A DNA stretch of 64,000 nt from Ornithomonoglobus_A sp045532455 (GTDB lineage Bacteria; Bacillota; Clostridia; UBA1381). Each line of letters starts with the position of its first letter. Position 1 is the stretch's first letter. The notes below the pieces were generated by a model that saw nothing but the letters and a program-made list of their open reading frames with translations, ran no database searches and was not told the DNA's origin. Below, one piece after another: positions 49,863 through 59,701 of the stretch. Location: positions 1 to 64,000 of the forward strand of contig JAZSFX010000047.1 of NCBI GenBank assembly GCA_045532455.1, in the 5' to 3' direction. The translations under genes were made by a program, and so were the position numbers.

Positions 49863-51034
49863 TAGATTTAGACAGATTAGTTAACACAACAGTTGATTCA
49901 CTTCCACCGTCTGGTATAAGAAAGTTTTTTGATATTGCTGCCGAAATGAAGGATGCCATCTCTCTTGGTGTTGGCGAGCCTGATTTCAACACTCCGTGGC
50001 AGATTCGTGAGGCGGGTATATACTCACTAAAAAAAGGACAAACCTACTACACTGCAAATGCAGGTCTTATAGAATTAAGACGTGAAGTGTGTAATTATAT
50101 GATGCGCAAATACAACGTGGAATACGATGCTAAAAATGAGGTACTTATAACAGTAGGTGGCTCGGAGGCGATAGATGCTATGATACGATGTGTCATAAAC
50201 CCCGGCGATGAGGTTTTAATTCCCGAACCGAGTTTTGTATGCTACAAACCGTGTACAATTATGGCAGGCGGAGTGCCTGTTCCGATTGTTACAAAAGAAG
50301 AGGATAATTTCAGACTTCTGCCTGAGCAGTTAAAAGAAAAGATTACAGATAAAACAAAGCTTTTGATATTACCGTTCCCCAATAATCCAACGGGCGGAGT
50401 AATGTCAAGAGCGGATTTAGAAAATATTGCCAAGGTTTTAAGAGATACCAATATTTTGGTACTTTCCGACGAAATATACGCAGAACTGAGATATGGTGAG
50501 GAAAAGCACACTCCATTCTCGGCAATAGAGGGTATGAAAGAGAGGACCGTTGTTGTAAACGGATTTTCAAAGGCATTTGCCATGACGGGTTGGCGACTTG
50601 GTTATGCAATGGGCCCTGAGCGTATAATAAAGCTTATGACAAAGGTGCATCAGTATGGAATAATGTCCTCGCCGACAACAAGTCAGTATGCGGCGATTGA
50701 AGCACTCAAAAGCTGTGATGATGACGTTGCAAAAATGGTTAACGAATATAACAATCGTCGCAGAGTTATAGTTGACGGATTTAGAAATATGGGTCTGTCG
50801 TGCTTTGAGCCCTTAGGTGCATTTTACGTGTTCCCATGCATAAAGTCGACGGGAATGACGTCGCAACAGTTCTGCGAAACATTACTGATGGAAGAAAAGG
50901 TCGCAGTAGTGCCGGGTACTGCATTCGGTGATTGTGGCGAAGGCTTTATAAGAGTTTCATATGCCTATTCAATAGAAAAAATACAAGAGGCGCTTGTAAA
51001 GATAGAAAGATTTGTAAGAAGACACAGGGCTTGA
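49859..51034 (+). CDS. Class I/II pyridoxal-phosphate aminotransferase
   Basis: A 391-residue fold-type I aminotransferase. It has SLGVGEPDFNTPWQIREAG at the N-terminus, NNPTGGVMSRADLENIA, LVLSDEIYAELRYGE, and the PLP lysine in NGFSKAFAMTGWRLGY. It is close to the aspartate/aromatic aminotransferase group (PatA, AspB-like); the amino donor is not determined. Translationally coupled to the Lrp gene, a common clostridial pair. Confidence 0.92.
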   Translation: MIDLDRLVNTTVDSLPPSGIRKFFDIAAEMKDAISLGVGEPDFNTPWQIREAGIYSLKKGQTYYTANAGLIELRREVCNYMMRKYNVEYDAKNEVLITVGGSEAIDAMIRCVINPGDEVLIPEPSFVCYKPCTIMAGGVPVPIVTKEEDNFRLLPEQLKEKITDKTKLLILPFPNNPTGGVMSRADLENIAKVLRDTNILVLSDEIYAELRYGEEKHTPFSAIEGMKERTVVVNGFSKAFAMTGWRLGYAMGPERIIKLMTKVHQYGIMSSPTTSQYAAIEALKSCDDDVAKMVNEYNNRRRVIVDGFRNMGLSCFEPLGAFYVFPCIKSTGMTSQQFCETLLMEEKVAVVPGTAFGDCGEGFIRVSYAYSIEKIQEALVKIERFVRRHRA

Positions 51035-51218
51035 AAAAATTGTCCATCTCACCATTTTAGCCCTTGGGGCGGTATCTCGATACAGCACCCAAGTGCCAAA
51101 ACGTCAATCTGAACAATTTTTTGTATTTAATTTAGTGTACGCGGCAATCGCAAATGTACGCAACCTACGAAAAATTTTCTACGCCCCAAGTATCAAAACG
51201 GTGATCTAAACAATTTTT
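51035..51218. repeat. Compound element: two direct and one inverted copy of a ~32-bp unit
   Basis: Unit B (51090-51122) and unit C (51187-51218) are near-identical direct repeats sharing CAAGT--CAAAACG---ATCT-AACAATTTTT. Unit A (51035-51065) is an inverted copy, and A with its flank (TTGGGGCG) pairs with C (CGCCCCAA), so the whole ~184 bp could fold on itself. The middle contains GTACGC-ggcaatcgcaaat-GTACGC. No gene is present. It separates the aminotransferase from the protease operon and contains or adjoins that operon's promoter. Confidence 0.7.
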
Positions 51219-51245
51219 AAAATTCAGTGTGAGGTTTTAATAATT

Positions 51246-52910
51246 ATGAAAAAAACTTTGGTTTTAATATTATCATTAATACTTGCATTTTCAACCACCG
51301 TAATGGCATACGAAGAAGCACATTCATCGGAGCAATTGGCGCTTAGTACGACACACAGTATTGTGTTTGATGACGAGGTATCGGAATTTGGATATCAGGG
51401 CTACAAGTTTGTAGATGAAAACGGTAACGAGATTGAGCCTCAATATGACGATATTATGTTTTTTGCCGCTTTACCGTCAAGTTATCGGAACACAAATCTA
51501 ACACCTGTTAAAGACCAGAAAGAAGCGGGTTGTTGTTGGGCTTTTGCTATGATTGGAGCAATGGAGGCAAATCTTATAAAGCAAGGCTACAATGCAGATA
51601 AGCTTGATTTTTCCGAAGCACATATGGCGTATTTTAGCAGAAATATCCGCGACAGTATACATAATGATGGTCCCGAATCTGACGGAGTGCAGGCATATAT
51701 GTTAGGAGGAAACGAATACCTTGCACTTGCGGCAATGGCAAAGGGCAGCGGTGCAGTATCCGAGAGTGTTATGCCATACGATGAGTATACAGAAAATATA
51801 GGAACGTCAGGTATATATGACGCAAAGACCGTTGATGAGAGCAAAAGATTTCTCACAGAGGCAGGCATAAAAGTATTCAAATCAATTAATCCCGAAAACC
51901 AGACTGCAATAAAATCGGCAATAATGGGATATGGCTCGGTTATAAATACTTATTATGCAGACACAAAAACTACAGATCACTATAGCTCACAAACTTTTGC
52001 ATATCATTATCCTCCGTCGTCGGAGGTATCTGCAAACCATGCAACGCTTATTGTCGGTTGGGACGATAATTTTCCAAAAGAAAACTTTAAAGATGGCAAC
52101 CAACCCGAAAATGACGGTGCATGGATAGTGCGTAACAGTTGGGGAGAGGAGTTTGGAGAGGACGGATATTTCTATCTTTCCTACGAAAGCACTCTGTATT
52201 CAACTTCGGCAGTAGTTGCAGCTTTCGAAAAGTATGATAACAACTATGGTTACACCGGAGGAATGATTTATAGCTATTATAGAGGATTCACAGTAACTGC
52301 AAATATGTTTACTGCAGACTCCGACGAGGTTTTAGAAGCAATAAGCTTTAATACCACAGGACCTCAGGATGCCCGAATTTCCATATACAAAAATGCGACA
52401 ATGGGTAAAACACCTGTATATGGCGGAACGTGCGTATTCAGTGGAACATTTGGAATGACGGGCGACTATCACAGGGTTGTTCTTCCAGAGGGAATACCCA
52501 TAAGCGAGGGAGAAACATACTCAATTATTATTGATGGACCGACAGTCTGTGTTGAGCCGGATAGCACAACCGAAGAGTCATACACAAACAACATTTATAC
52601 CGGTTGGTTATATGACGGAACATGGTGGTATTGTAGCGCTAATGGCGTTAGCGATGTGTCGATACGTGCACATACAAACGAAAACAAACCAAAGATAAAC
52701 ACACAGGTAAGAAACAACACTATAGAGGTAGAGTCAAAATACAACGATACTGCCGCAATTTATATAGCTCAGTACGATGGCGACGAGCTTATAGACATAA
52801 AAATTGCCACTGAGGCAGCTTTAAACACTAATGCGACAAAGTACAGAATATTCTCGTGGGATACGGATATGACCTCCACAACGGGATATTTTGTAGAAGA
52901 CGAAATATAA
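51246..52910 (+). CDS. Secreted papain-like (C1A) cysteine protease with lectin-like domain
   Basis: A 554-residue exported protease. Signal peptide 1-21. The C1 domain (about 80-325) has the catalytic Cys97 in AGCCWAFAMIGAME, His265 in SANHATLIVGW and Asn297 in IVRNSWGEEFGEDGYF. The oxyanion Gln (KDQKEAG) is also present. Residues ~335-470 form the all-beta lectin-like domain that often follows such proteases (TANMFTADSDEVLEAISFNTTG, ISIYKN). The C-terminal ~80 residues are unassigned. It is extracellular and probably cuts peptides or surface proteins. It is the first gene of a run with the ABC exporter pair and the GAP1-N2-like gene. Confidence 0.9.
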   Translation: MKKTLVLILSLILAFSTTVMAYEEAHSSEQLALSTTHSIVFDDEVSEFGYQGYKFVDENGNEIEPQYDDIMFFAALPSSYRNTNLTPVKDQKEAGCCWAFAMIGAMEANLIKQGYNADKLDFSEAHMAYFSRNIRDSIHNDGPESDGVQAYMLGGNEYLALAAMAKGSGAVSESVMPYDEYTENIGTSGIYDAKTVDESKRFLTEAGIKVFKSINPENQTAIKSAIMGYGSVINTYYADTKTTDHYSSQTFAYHYPPSSEVSANHATLIVGWDDNFPKENFKDGNQPENDGAWIVRNSWGEEFGEDGYFYLSYESTLYSTSAVVAAFEKYDNNYGYTGGMIYSYYRGFTVTANMFTADSDEVLEAISFNTTGPQDARISIYKNATMGKTPVYGGTCVFSGTFGMTGDYHRVVLPEGIPISEGETYSIIIDGPTVCVEPDSTTEESYTNNIYTGWLYDGTWWYCSANGVSDVSIRAHTNENKPKINTQVRNNTIEVESKYNDTAAIYIAQYDGDELIDIKIATEAALNTNATKYRIFSWDTDMTSTTGYFVEDEI

Positions 52911-52929
52911 TTATAGAGGGTGAAGTAGA

Positions 52930-54648
52930 TTGAAACAGTATTGGAAATACATAAAACCATATCTTCCATATTTTATATTCGGTCCTCTGCTTATGCTGAC
53001 GGAGGTCGCAGGAGAAATAGTTCTGCCAAAGATAATGTCATCAATGATAAATATTGGTGTCGAAAACGGTGATGGCGCATACATAATATCACGCGCTCTT
53101 ATGATGATAGGCTCTGTATGCGTTATGATTATAGGAGGCTTGGGCGGACACTTTTTATCTATAAGAGCTGCAATATATTTCAGTGCCGCACTAAGAAAAG
53201 ACCTGTTTGGTGCAGTTCAGAAATTCTCGTTCAGGAATATTGATAACTTTTCCACAGGCTCACTTGTTACACGACTCACAAACGACGTAACACAAATAGA
53301 AAACACAATAAGAATGGCGCTCATAATGCTTATGCGCTCACCGGGACTTCTTGTGGGTGGTATTATAATGGCGCTTTCTATAAACACAGGGCTTGCAAAA
53401 ATACTTTTTATTATAATTCCGTTTTTGGCGGCGGCAATATTTTTGCTTATGAGAAGTGCATTCCCGCGTTTTAATGTAGTGCAGAAAAAGATAGATAACT
53501 TAAACTCCGCAACACAGGAGAACATAACAAACGTAAGAGTTGTAAAATCTTTTGTGCGTGAGCTTTTCGAAATAAAAAAATTCAACCGTGCAAATGAGGA
53601 CCTTTCCGAAGCAACACTAAAGGCAATGCGTATTATCATATGCAATATGCCGGTTATGACACTTGCAATGAACATCACAACCATTGCAATAGTATGGCGC
53701 GGCGGTAACTTCGTTATTGGCGGAACAATGGGTGTTGGTGATCTTAGCGCATTCACTACATATATTGTCCAGATACTGATGTCCTTGATGATGCTTTCTA
53801 TGATAATTATTCAGGGATCGAGGGCTGCGGCGTCATCTTCACGAATACTTGCAGTGTTAAACACAAAGGTGGATTTAACGGACCATGACGCAAAATATCC
53901 TCAAAAAGAAGTTAAAAACGGTGAAATTGAATTTAAGAATGTAAGCTTTAAATATTATTCCGACAGGGAGAGTAATATTTTAAACAATATAAGCTTTAAA
54001 GTACTACCATCAACAACAGTTGGTATAGTGGGCACAACGGGCAGTGGCAAAACAACACTTGTTCAGCTTATTCCGCGTCTTTATGACTGTGATGATGGCG
54101 AAATTCTGGTAGACGGAGTAAACGTAAAGGATTATTCCATCAAAAATCTGCGCGACGGTGTGGGAATGGTTTTGCAAAAGAATGTACTGTTCTCAGGCTC
54201 AATCAAAGATAATCTCAAATGGGGCGACGAAAATGCATCAGATGACGAAATCAAAGAATTTGCCTCATATGCACAGGCAGATAAATTTGTCGAAGGCTTT
54301 ACAGATGGCTATGATATGGAATTGGGTCAGGGCGGTGTAAATGTTTCGGGTGGTCAAAAGCAAAGACTTTGTATTGCGCGGGCACTCTTAAAACGTCCAA
54401 AAATCCTTATCTTAGACGATAGCACAAGCGCAGTAGACACTGCCACAGAAACAAAAATACAAGAGGCTTTTAGTACAACACTAAAAGATACAACAAAATT
54501 AATTATTGCACAAAGGATATCCTCCGTTGTGGGAGCGGATAAAATAATAGTTCTTGAAAACGGTGAAATAGCAGGAGAGGGTACACACGAAGAGCTTTTA
54601 CAAAGCTGCAGTGCGTATCAGGAAATTTATTATTCGCAAAACAACTAA
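52930..54648 (+). CDS. ABC exporter half-transporter, degenerate catalytic site
   Basis: A 572-residue transmembrane-plus-ATPase protein with six predicted helices (residues 1-320). The ATPase domain has Walker A GTTGSGKTT (368-376), signature VNVSGGQKQR and Walker B ILILDDSTSAVD. The usual catalytic Glu after Walker B is Asp, as in the non-canonical half of heterodimeric exporters (TM287/288, BmrCD type). It starts at TTG, with GAGGGTGA upstream. It lies 19 bp after the protease gene and 13 bp before its partner. Confidence 0.93.
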   Translation: MKQYWKYIKPYLPYFIFGPLLMLTEVAGEIVLPKIMSSMINIGVENGDGAYIISRALMMIGSVCVMIIGGLGGHFLSIRAAIYFSAALRKDLFGAVQKFSFRNIDNFSTGSLVTRLTNDVTQIENTIRMALIMLMRSPGLLVGGIIMALSINTGLAKILFIIIPFLAAAIFLLMRSAFPRFNVVQKKIDNLNSATQENITNVRVVKSFVRELFEIKKFNRANEDLSEATLKAMRIIICNMPVMTLAMNITTIAIVWRGGNFVIGGTMGVGDLSAFTTYIVQILMSLMMLSMIIIQGSRAAASSSRILAVLNTKVDLTDHDAKYPQKEVKNGEIEFKNVSFKYYSDRESNILNNISFKVLPSTTVGIVGTTGSGKTTLVQLIPRLYDCDDGEILVDGVNVKDYSIKNLRDGVGMVLQKNVLFSGSIKDNLKWGDENASDDEIKEFASYAQADKFVEGFTDGYDMELGQGGVNVSGGQKQRLCIARALLKRPKILILDDSTSAVDTATETKIQEAFSTTLKDTTKLIIAQRISSVVGADKIIVLENGEIAGEGTHEELLQSCSAYQEIYYSQNN

Positions 54649-54661
54649 AGGAGGGTAAAAA

Positions 54662-56470
54662 ATGGCAGGACCAATGGGGCCGGGCGGAGGACCCGGAAGA
54701 CGTATCAATATGGATACGTCAAAGCCAAAGCATACAAAAGAATCTATTAAACGTCTTATCGGATACTTAAATAAAGATAAATTCAGAATTATGGCAGCAT
54801 TTGTCTGTGTTGTGATTGGGGCAATAACAAACCTTGCAGGCTCATATATTCTAAGACCTATAATAAATGGTCTTGTAGAAAATGTTTCAGCAATGGAAAA
54901 AGTAACATCTCTCATACAAGGTCTGCTTTTGATGGCATTTATATATCTTGTGGGTGTTGTTGCGAACTATCTGCAATCGAGAATTATGGTTGACGTTTCG
55001 CAATCGGCAATAAAACAGGTAAGAGCAGATTTATTCCAAAAACTGCAAAAGCTGCCTGTAAAGTATTTCGACACCAACAACACGGGCGAAATAATGAGCA
55101 GATTCACAAACGACATAGACACAATCGGCAATATGCTCTCAACAACTGTTGTGCAGATATTCTCGGGAATAATAAACCTTGTGGGTACACTTTCCCTTAT
55201 GCTCTACACAAATGTATGGCTCACTCTTGTTACAATAATAATGGTACCAATAATGGCAAAGACGGGTACAACCATTGCCTCTCGCTCAAGAAAATACTTC
55301 AGGGCACAACAGGCGGCGTTAGGCGAGGTTAACGGATATATAGAAGAAACCGTTACAGGTCAAAAGGTTGTAAAGGTATTTTGCCACGAAGAAAAAGCTA
55401 TTGAGGAATTTAGTAACTTAAATAACAAACTAAAGCAGCAACAGGTAAAGGCTCAGTTTGCCGGCGGAATGATGGGACCTTGTATGAATGCACTTGGTCA
55501 GGTAAACTACACACTTACCGCAACCGTTGGTACACTAATGTGTGTATTCCAGGGCTTTGACGTCGGCGGTGTTGCAGTGTTTGTAAACTTCTCAAGACAG
55601 TTTTCGCGTCCTATAAACGAGCTATCACAACAACTTACGGTAATTATGTCGGCACTTGCGGGTGCAGAACGCGTGTTTAATGTTATGGACCAGAAGCCTG
55701 AGGAAGAAAGCCAAAATGCAATTTATCTCGAAAATGTAAAGGGCGACGTTTTAGTTAATAACGTAACATTTGGCTACACAAGTGAAAAGACAATTTTAAA
55801 AAACATTAATATATACGCGCATCCGGGACAAAAAATAGCACTTGTAGGCTCAACCGGTGCGGGTAAAACCACGATAACAAATCTTATAACAAGATTTTAC
55901 AATATAGATGAGGGCGAAATCACAATAGACGGTATTAATATCGAAAAGCTATCAAGAAAATCTTTGAGAGAAAATATCGCAGTAGTTTTGCAGGATACTC
56001 ATTTGTTTACGGGAACTGTAATGGAAAATATCCGTTATGGCAGACTCGACGCAACAGACGAGGAGGTAATTGAGGCGGCAAAGACCTCGTCGGCACATAG
56101 CTTTATTATGAATTTGCCGCAAGGGTACGAAACAGTGCTTGAGGGTGATGGCTCAAACCTTTCTCAAGGTCAGCGTCAGCTATTGAATATTGCACGTGCG
56201 GCACTGTCGAAAGCACCAATACTTGTGCTCGACGAAGCAACAAGCTCGGTCGACACAAAAACCGAAAAGAAAATAAATGAGGGTATGGACGCTCTTATGC
56301 AAAACCGTACCACATTTGTTATAGCACACCGTCTCTCTACGGTGCGCAACGCCAATGCCATTATGGTTATAGAAAAAGGCGAAATAATAGAGAGAGGAAC
56401 TCATGACGAGCTTTTAGAAGAAAAGGGCAGATATTATGAGTTATACACAGGCATAAAGGAACTTGACTAA
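54662..56470 (+). CDS. ABC exporter half-transporter, catalytic partner
   Basis: A 602-residue half-transporter with an unusual Gly/Pro/Met-rich N-terminus (MAGPMGPGGGPGRRINMD), then six helices. The ATPase domain has Walker A GSTGAGKTT (395-403), a signature reading SNLSQGQRQ and Walker B ILVLDEATSSVD with the catalytic Glu. With the preceding protein it should form a heterodimeric exporter with one active ATP site. Substrates of such pairs are peptides, lipids or drugs. AAGGAGGG precedes the ATG. The neighbouring secreted protease suggests peptide export or maturation (inference). Confidence 0.93.
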   Translation: MAGPMGPGGGPGRRINMDTSKPKHTKESIKRLIGYLNKDKFRIMAAFVCVVIGAITNLAGSYILRPIINGLVENVSAMEKVTSLIQGLLLMAFIYLVGVVANYLQSRIMVDVSQSAIKQVRADLFQKLQKLPVKYFDTNNTGEIMSRFTNDIDTIGNMLSTTVVQIFSGIINLVGTLSLMLYTNVWLTLVTIIMVPIMAKTGTTIASRSRKYFRAQQAALGEVNGYIEETVTGQKVVKVFCHEEKAIEEFSNLNNKLKQQQVKAQFAGGMMGPCMNALGQVNYTLTATVGTLMCVFQGFDVGGVAVFVNFSRQFSRPINELSQQLTVIMSALAGAERVFNVMDQKPEEESQNAIYLENVKGDVLVNNVTFGYTSEKTILKNINIYAHPGQKIALVGSTGAGKTTITNLITRFYNIDEGEITIDGINIEKLSRKSLRENIAVVLQDTHLFTGTVMENIRYGRLDATDEEVIEAAKTSSAHSFIMNLPQGYETVLEGDGSNLSQGQRQLLNIARAALSKAPILVLDEATSSVDTKTEKKINEGMDALMQNRTTFVIAHRLSTVRNANAIMVIEKGEIIERGTHDELLEEKGRYYELYTGIKELD

Positions 56471-56511
56471 ACAAAAATAATCCGCGCAGGCGGTGTATAT
56501 GGAGGATAAAA

Positions 56512-58662
56512 ATGGAAGTGTATCAGGTAATTTATACCTCGTGCGAAAATGGACTTATAGATTCCGAGCTTGGTTTAACAAGCAAACCCGGACATAAGAT
56601 ATATTCGTGCTCAAGGGAACTAAGTCGTGAAAATCTTGACGAAATAATAAGATTTTCTTCGTACAGACTGCCAAAAAACAACACAAGAGAATATTCCGAG
56701 GTTGTTGGCGACCCCACAGTTTCTGACGGATTTCCAAAGGTTTTCAGAACAATACGCTTAAGCGATGGCAAGTTGGCGGCAATTCAATCTGTATTTGCCG
56801 GTGTTGACTATCAGGGCTATGAGGGGAACTTTTTTGCTCACGCTTTTGTTTTCGAAGATTATGATAGTGATTTCTTCCCCGAAAGACTTTACGGCAGTAA
56901 GGACTTTAAAAAGTATCTGAGCGCCGAGGAGGCAGAGTGCGAAAATGTTGAATTTTTGCCACAGTGCCAAATGCCGCACATAAGCGAATTCTTTGACGAA
57001 AATATATGCACCTTTATAGACGAAAACAAAAATAAAATGTCGCATCTTTTAGCTAATGCAATAAAGGTTTTGTCGGGTGAAGAATACAATAATCTTTGCA
57101 TTGTTACAAAGAGTGAAGAAGAAACCGCAAAGTATCTTGTTGCTCTTAAGTATCTTCTTCCGAGAGATATATCCGATAATATGGGAATTTCAACATATAA
57201 TGTATATCTTCCCTCCGACCGTCAGGAAAAGGTTATATTCCACGGTACAATAAGAGGCGAAAACAACATAACTCCCGAGGCTATCGAATACAGAAAGAAT
57301 TGTCTGTATATCGAAATGGACAAGTTAAAAGAAGATGAAATACAAGGCTCATTATTGTTGGAGAAATGGACCCCCGAGGAGCTATACAAGGAATATGGCG
57401 AGCTGAGAATACGAACAGTAGAAGGCTTTTTGAATTGGATAGGAACATATGAAGATACTACAAAGGCGGGTATGGGCTCAAAGCTCCTAAGACTAAGAGC
57501 AACTGCGGGCGAAACTGCCTTTATAAAAAGAGCAAACGAAATATACACAGAGCTTTCTGACGAAAAGTATGATGACGTTCGTTTCGAAATCACAAAAGTT
57601 ATGTACGATAATATCGACTACTTCCAGAAGCATTTTGCGGACCTCATACAAAACTACATAAAAATAACCATAACAAAGCTTTGTGAGGGCGAAAGCTACG
57701 ATTTTAGCGGAGTATTCTCCTCAAAGCTTAACGAGCGCTCACAGGTGGTTGAGCTTAAAAAGCAAATTGGTGCAATAATGGAACAGGTTGGTAATACCGA
57801 ATCAAAAATGAGTGCAAAAAACAAAGTTGTTCTGCTTAGCTTCTTTGCACATATCAAGCATAAATTCGGTGATGAGAGCTGGAAAGATTTCTTCGGCGGT
57901 AACAAGCAGCATTTAACAACATTTGTTGAGATGGGCGCACAGACTCTCTTAACGGGCAGCGGTATAAAACCGTTTGAAACACCGTCTGAGTGGACACTTG
58001 AGGATATGTGCGAGTTTGTTGCATTCTTAGAGGCCTCAACCGACAATGAACACTTAACCAATATGTGTTTAAAATATATATATTCAACTAACGACGTCGA
58101 TTGGGCATACTATGGTATAACAAAAACAAAGCACAAAAAAACCGCAAAGGCACAACAAGCCGATATGGAAAAAATCCACGCCATGCTCAAGCGTGTGGGA
58201 TACGAGCCATATAACAACGGAAAATATACCGACTTAGTTACATTTGTTCATAACGATATGGAGCAAAGCGTGTCGCCAATACTCATAACAAGAACATTGT
58301 TTACATATCATCAATGGTTAAAAACCTATGGCGACCAGGCAAGAGCAAAGGCAAAGGCGATTGAGCTAAGAGAGCTTATACTCGAAATGAAAAAAACTCA
58401 GGACTCGCTTTATAACTATATGATACCAAAGCTTGCTCTTGAGATAATAGAGTCAAAGGGCCACTATCACGAAATAATTATAAATACCGAAACTATGTAC
58501 GCAGGTTTCTGGAATTGGTTTTTAATAGGCTTTAACAAATGCAAACGCGACGATGAAAAGGCGCTTACATACACAAGAATATATAAAGCAAACAAAGCAA
58601 AAATGTCCAGACTTCCCGTAAGGAAGAAATTAAGGGCGGCATTCGGCAACATAGATGACTAA
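56512..58662 (+). CDS. GAP1-N2-like (GTPase-associated protein 1) protein
   Basis: A 716-residue cytoplasmic protein with no membrane segment. The first ~130 residues match my memory of the GTPase-associated protein 1 N-terminal domain, type 2: VIYTSCENGL (7-16), the YSEVVGDP strand and GNFFAHAFVFEDYD (105-118), which parallels the GNFFAHALV hallmark. The remainder is a long, mostly helical, uncharacterised region. GAP1 proteins have been described as parts of NTP-dependent bacterial conflict systems, usually beside TRAFAC GTPases; no GTPase lies here. The gene is 41 bp after the ABC exporter and 40 bp before a membrane protein. A distant homology: the domain assignment needs a profile search. 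Confidence 0.68.
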   Translation: MEVYQVIYTSCENGLIDSELGLTSKPGHKIYSCSRELSRENLDEIIRFSSYRLPKNNTREYSEVVGDPTVSDGFPKVFRTIRLSDGKLAAIQSVFAGVDYQGYEGNFFAHAFVFEDYDSDFFPERLYGSKDFKKYLSAEEAECENVEFLPQCQMPHISEFFDENICTFIDENKNKMSHLLANAIKVLSGEEYNNLCIVTKSEEETAKYLVALKYLLPRDISDNMGISTYNVYLPSDRQEKVIFHGTIRGENNITPEAIEYRKNCLYIEMDKLKEDEIQGSLLLEKWTPEELYKEYGELRIRTVEGFLNWIGTYEDTTKAGMGSKLLRLRATAGETAFIKRANEIYTELSDEKYDDVRFEITKVMYDNIDYFQKHFADLIQNYIKITITKLCEGESYDFSGVFSSKLNERSQVVELKKQIGAIMEQVGNTESKMSAKNKVVLLSFFAHIKHKFGDESWKDFFGGNKQHLTTFVEMGAQTLLTGSGIKPFETPSEWTLEDMCEFVAFLEASTDNEHLTNMCLKYIYSTNDVDWAYYGITKTKHKKTAKAQQADMEKIHAMLKRVGYEPYNNGKYTDLVTFVHNDMEQSVSPILITRTLFTYHQWLKTYGDQARAKAKAIELRELILEMKKTQDSLYNYMIPKLALEIIESKGHYHEIIINTETMYAGFWNWFLIGFNKCKRDDEKALTYTRIYKANKAKMSRLPVRKKLRAAFGNIDD

Positions 58663-58702
58663 GTTTTAATATTGGTAAACATAGAAAGGAAGATAAAATA
58701 AA

Positions 58703-59506
58703 ATGAATACTTTAAAGAAAAGAATAATAACATTTATGGCTGCTCTGTTTGTTAGTGTAGCTTCTGTATCAGGCGCAATCTGCGTTAGTGCGCAATCAAC
58801 AACACCCGTAACAGGAAACGGTACTGTAACAATCCAACAACCACAGACACAACCACAGACAATCGAGCCTCAGCAAACACAAACTGAAGATGATGCACAA
58901 GTTCCCGTGCCTACTGCAATAGCAGTTACACAACAAGAAACCGGCGTTGTAGAAATCACACAGGCGCAAAGAGAATCAGACAGAAAATACTCATCTAAGG
59001 GTTTTGTAGTCCTTTGGTTCTTCTTGGCTATTTTAATAAATCTTGTACTAAGCTTTATGATATCAAACCGTTTCTACAAAATGGCAAAGAGAGAAAACCA
59101 CATTCATTCCGAAATAAGAGCGCTAAGACGTGATTTGGAAGAAAAGTTTTTAAATAGCGTAGGCGGCTTTACCGAGATGGAAACAGACATTACAAACACA
59201 AACGAAAACTACAGCACAGATGGCTCAATAGAGATAGCACACTCACAAAAAGAAGCACCAACAAAGGAAAACGACGAAGTTTTCAGACAATGGGAAAACA
59301 AAATGGCAAGAAGAAATGCAAAAACTGTTGTTGGCGATGAGGCACAAGATGCGGCTGATGACGAGGAAGTTATGCCATCAAGAAGAAAATACAGTCCGTC
59401 AAGAGAAGAAATGCCCGTAAGCAATAGTGAGGAAGAAACTAAGGTTGATATAATAAAGAACAAGGCAAAGGGAATAATCAATAATATTTTCCCGTTTAAA
59501 GATTGA
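58703..59506 (+). CDS. Membrane protein with Gln/Thr-rich exterior and long cytoplasmic tail
   Basis: A 267-residue protein. Signal peptide (about 1-30), a Gln/Thr/Pro-rich extracellular stretch (31-92, QQPQTQPQTIEPQQTQTE), one transmembrane helix (about 101-121), a short coiled-coil (HSEIRALRRDLEEKFL) and a charged, disordered cytoplasmic tail. The lack of conserved enzymatic motifs fits a signalling or scaffold partner. It follows the GAP1-N2-like gene by 40 bp and has AAAGGAAG upstream, so it is probably its membrane partner. Family not recognised. Confidence 0.72.
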   Translation: MNTLKKRIITFMAALFVSVASVSGAICVSAQSTTPVTGNGTVTIQQPQTQPQTIEPQQTQTEDDAQVPVPTAIAVTQQETGVVEITQAQRESDRKYSSKGFVVLWFFLAILINLVLSFMISNRFYKMAKRENHIHSEIRALRRDLEEKFLNSVGGFTEMETDITNTNENYSTDGSIEIAHSQKEAPTKENDEVFRQWENKMARRNAKTVVGDEAQDAADDEEVMPSRRKYSPSREEMPVSNSEEETKVDIIKNKAKGIINNIFPFKD

Positions 59507-59608
59507 TATTTTATACCAACAAAAAGAAAAAATATACAAAAAAAGATTAGTTTTGATGTATATTTCAATAAAAATTTAAGTAAAATATCAGAATTTTTGT
59601 TAAAATTG

Positions 59609-59637
59609 TAGACAAAATAGAAAAAATATGCTATAAT
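59609..59637 (+). promoter_or_regulatory. Promoter of minD-mgsA
   Basis: TAGACA, 17-bp spacer, TATAAT, 65 bp before minD. Confidence 0.65.
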
Positions 59638-59701
59638 GTAATGCGTGTATGAATTTATATTCATATGATACTTGCCTACAGTTATAAAGGGAGCAGACCT
59701 A

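Noticed and set aside
51035..51218. CRISPR array from the repeated units
   Set aside because: There are only three units, one inverted, with unequal spacers and no cas genes; CRISPR repeats are direct and regularly spaced. No CRISPR was seen elsewhere.
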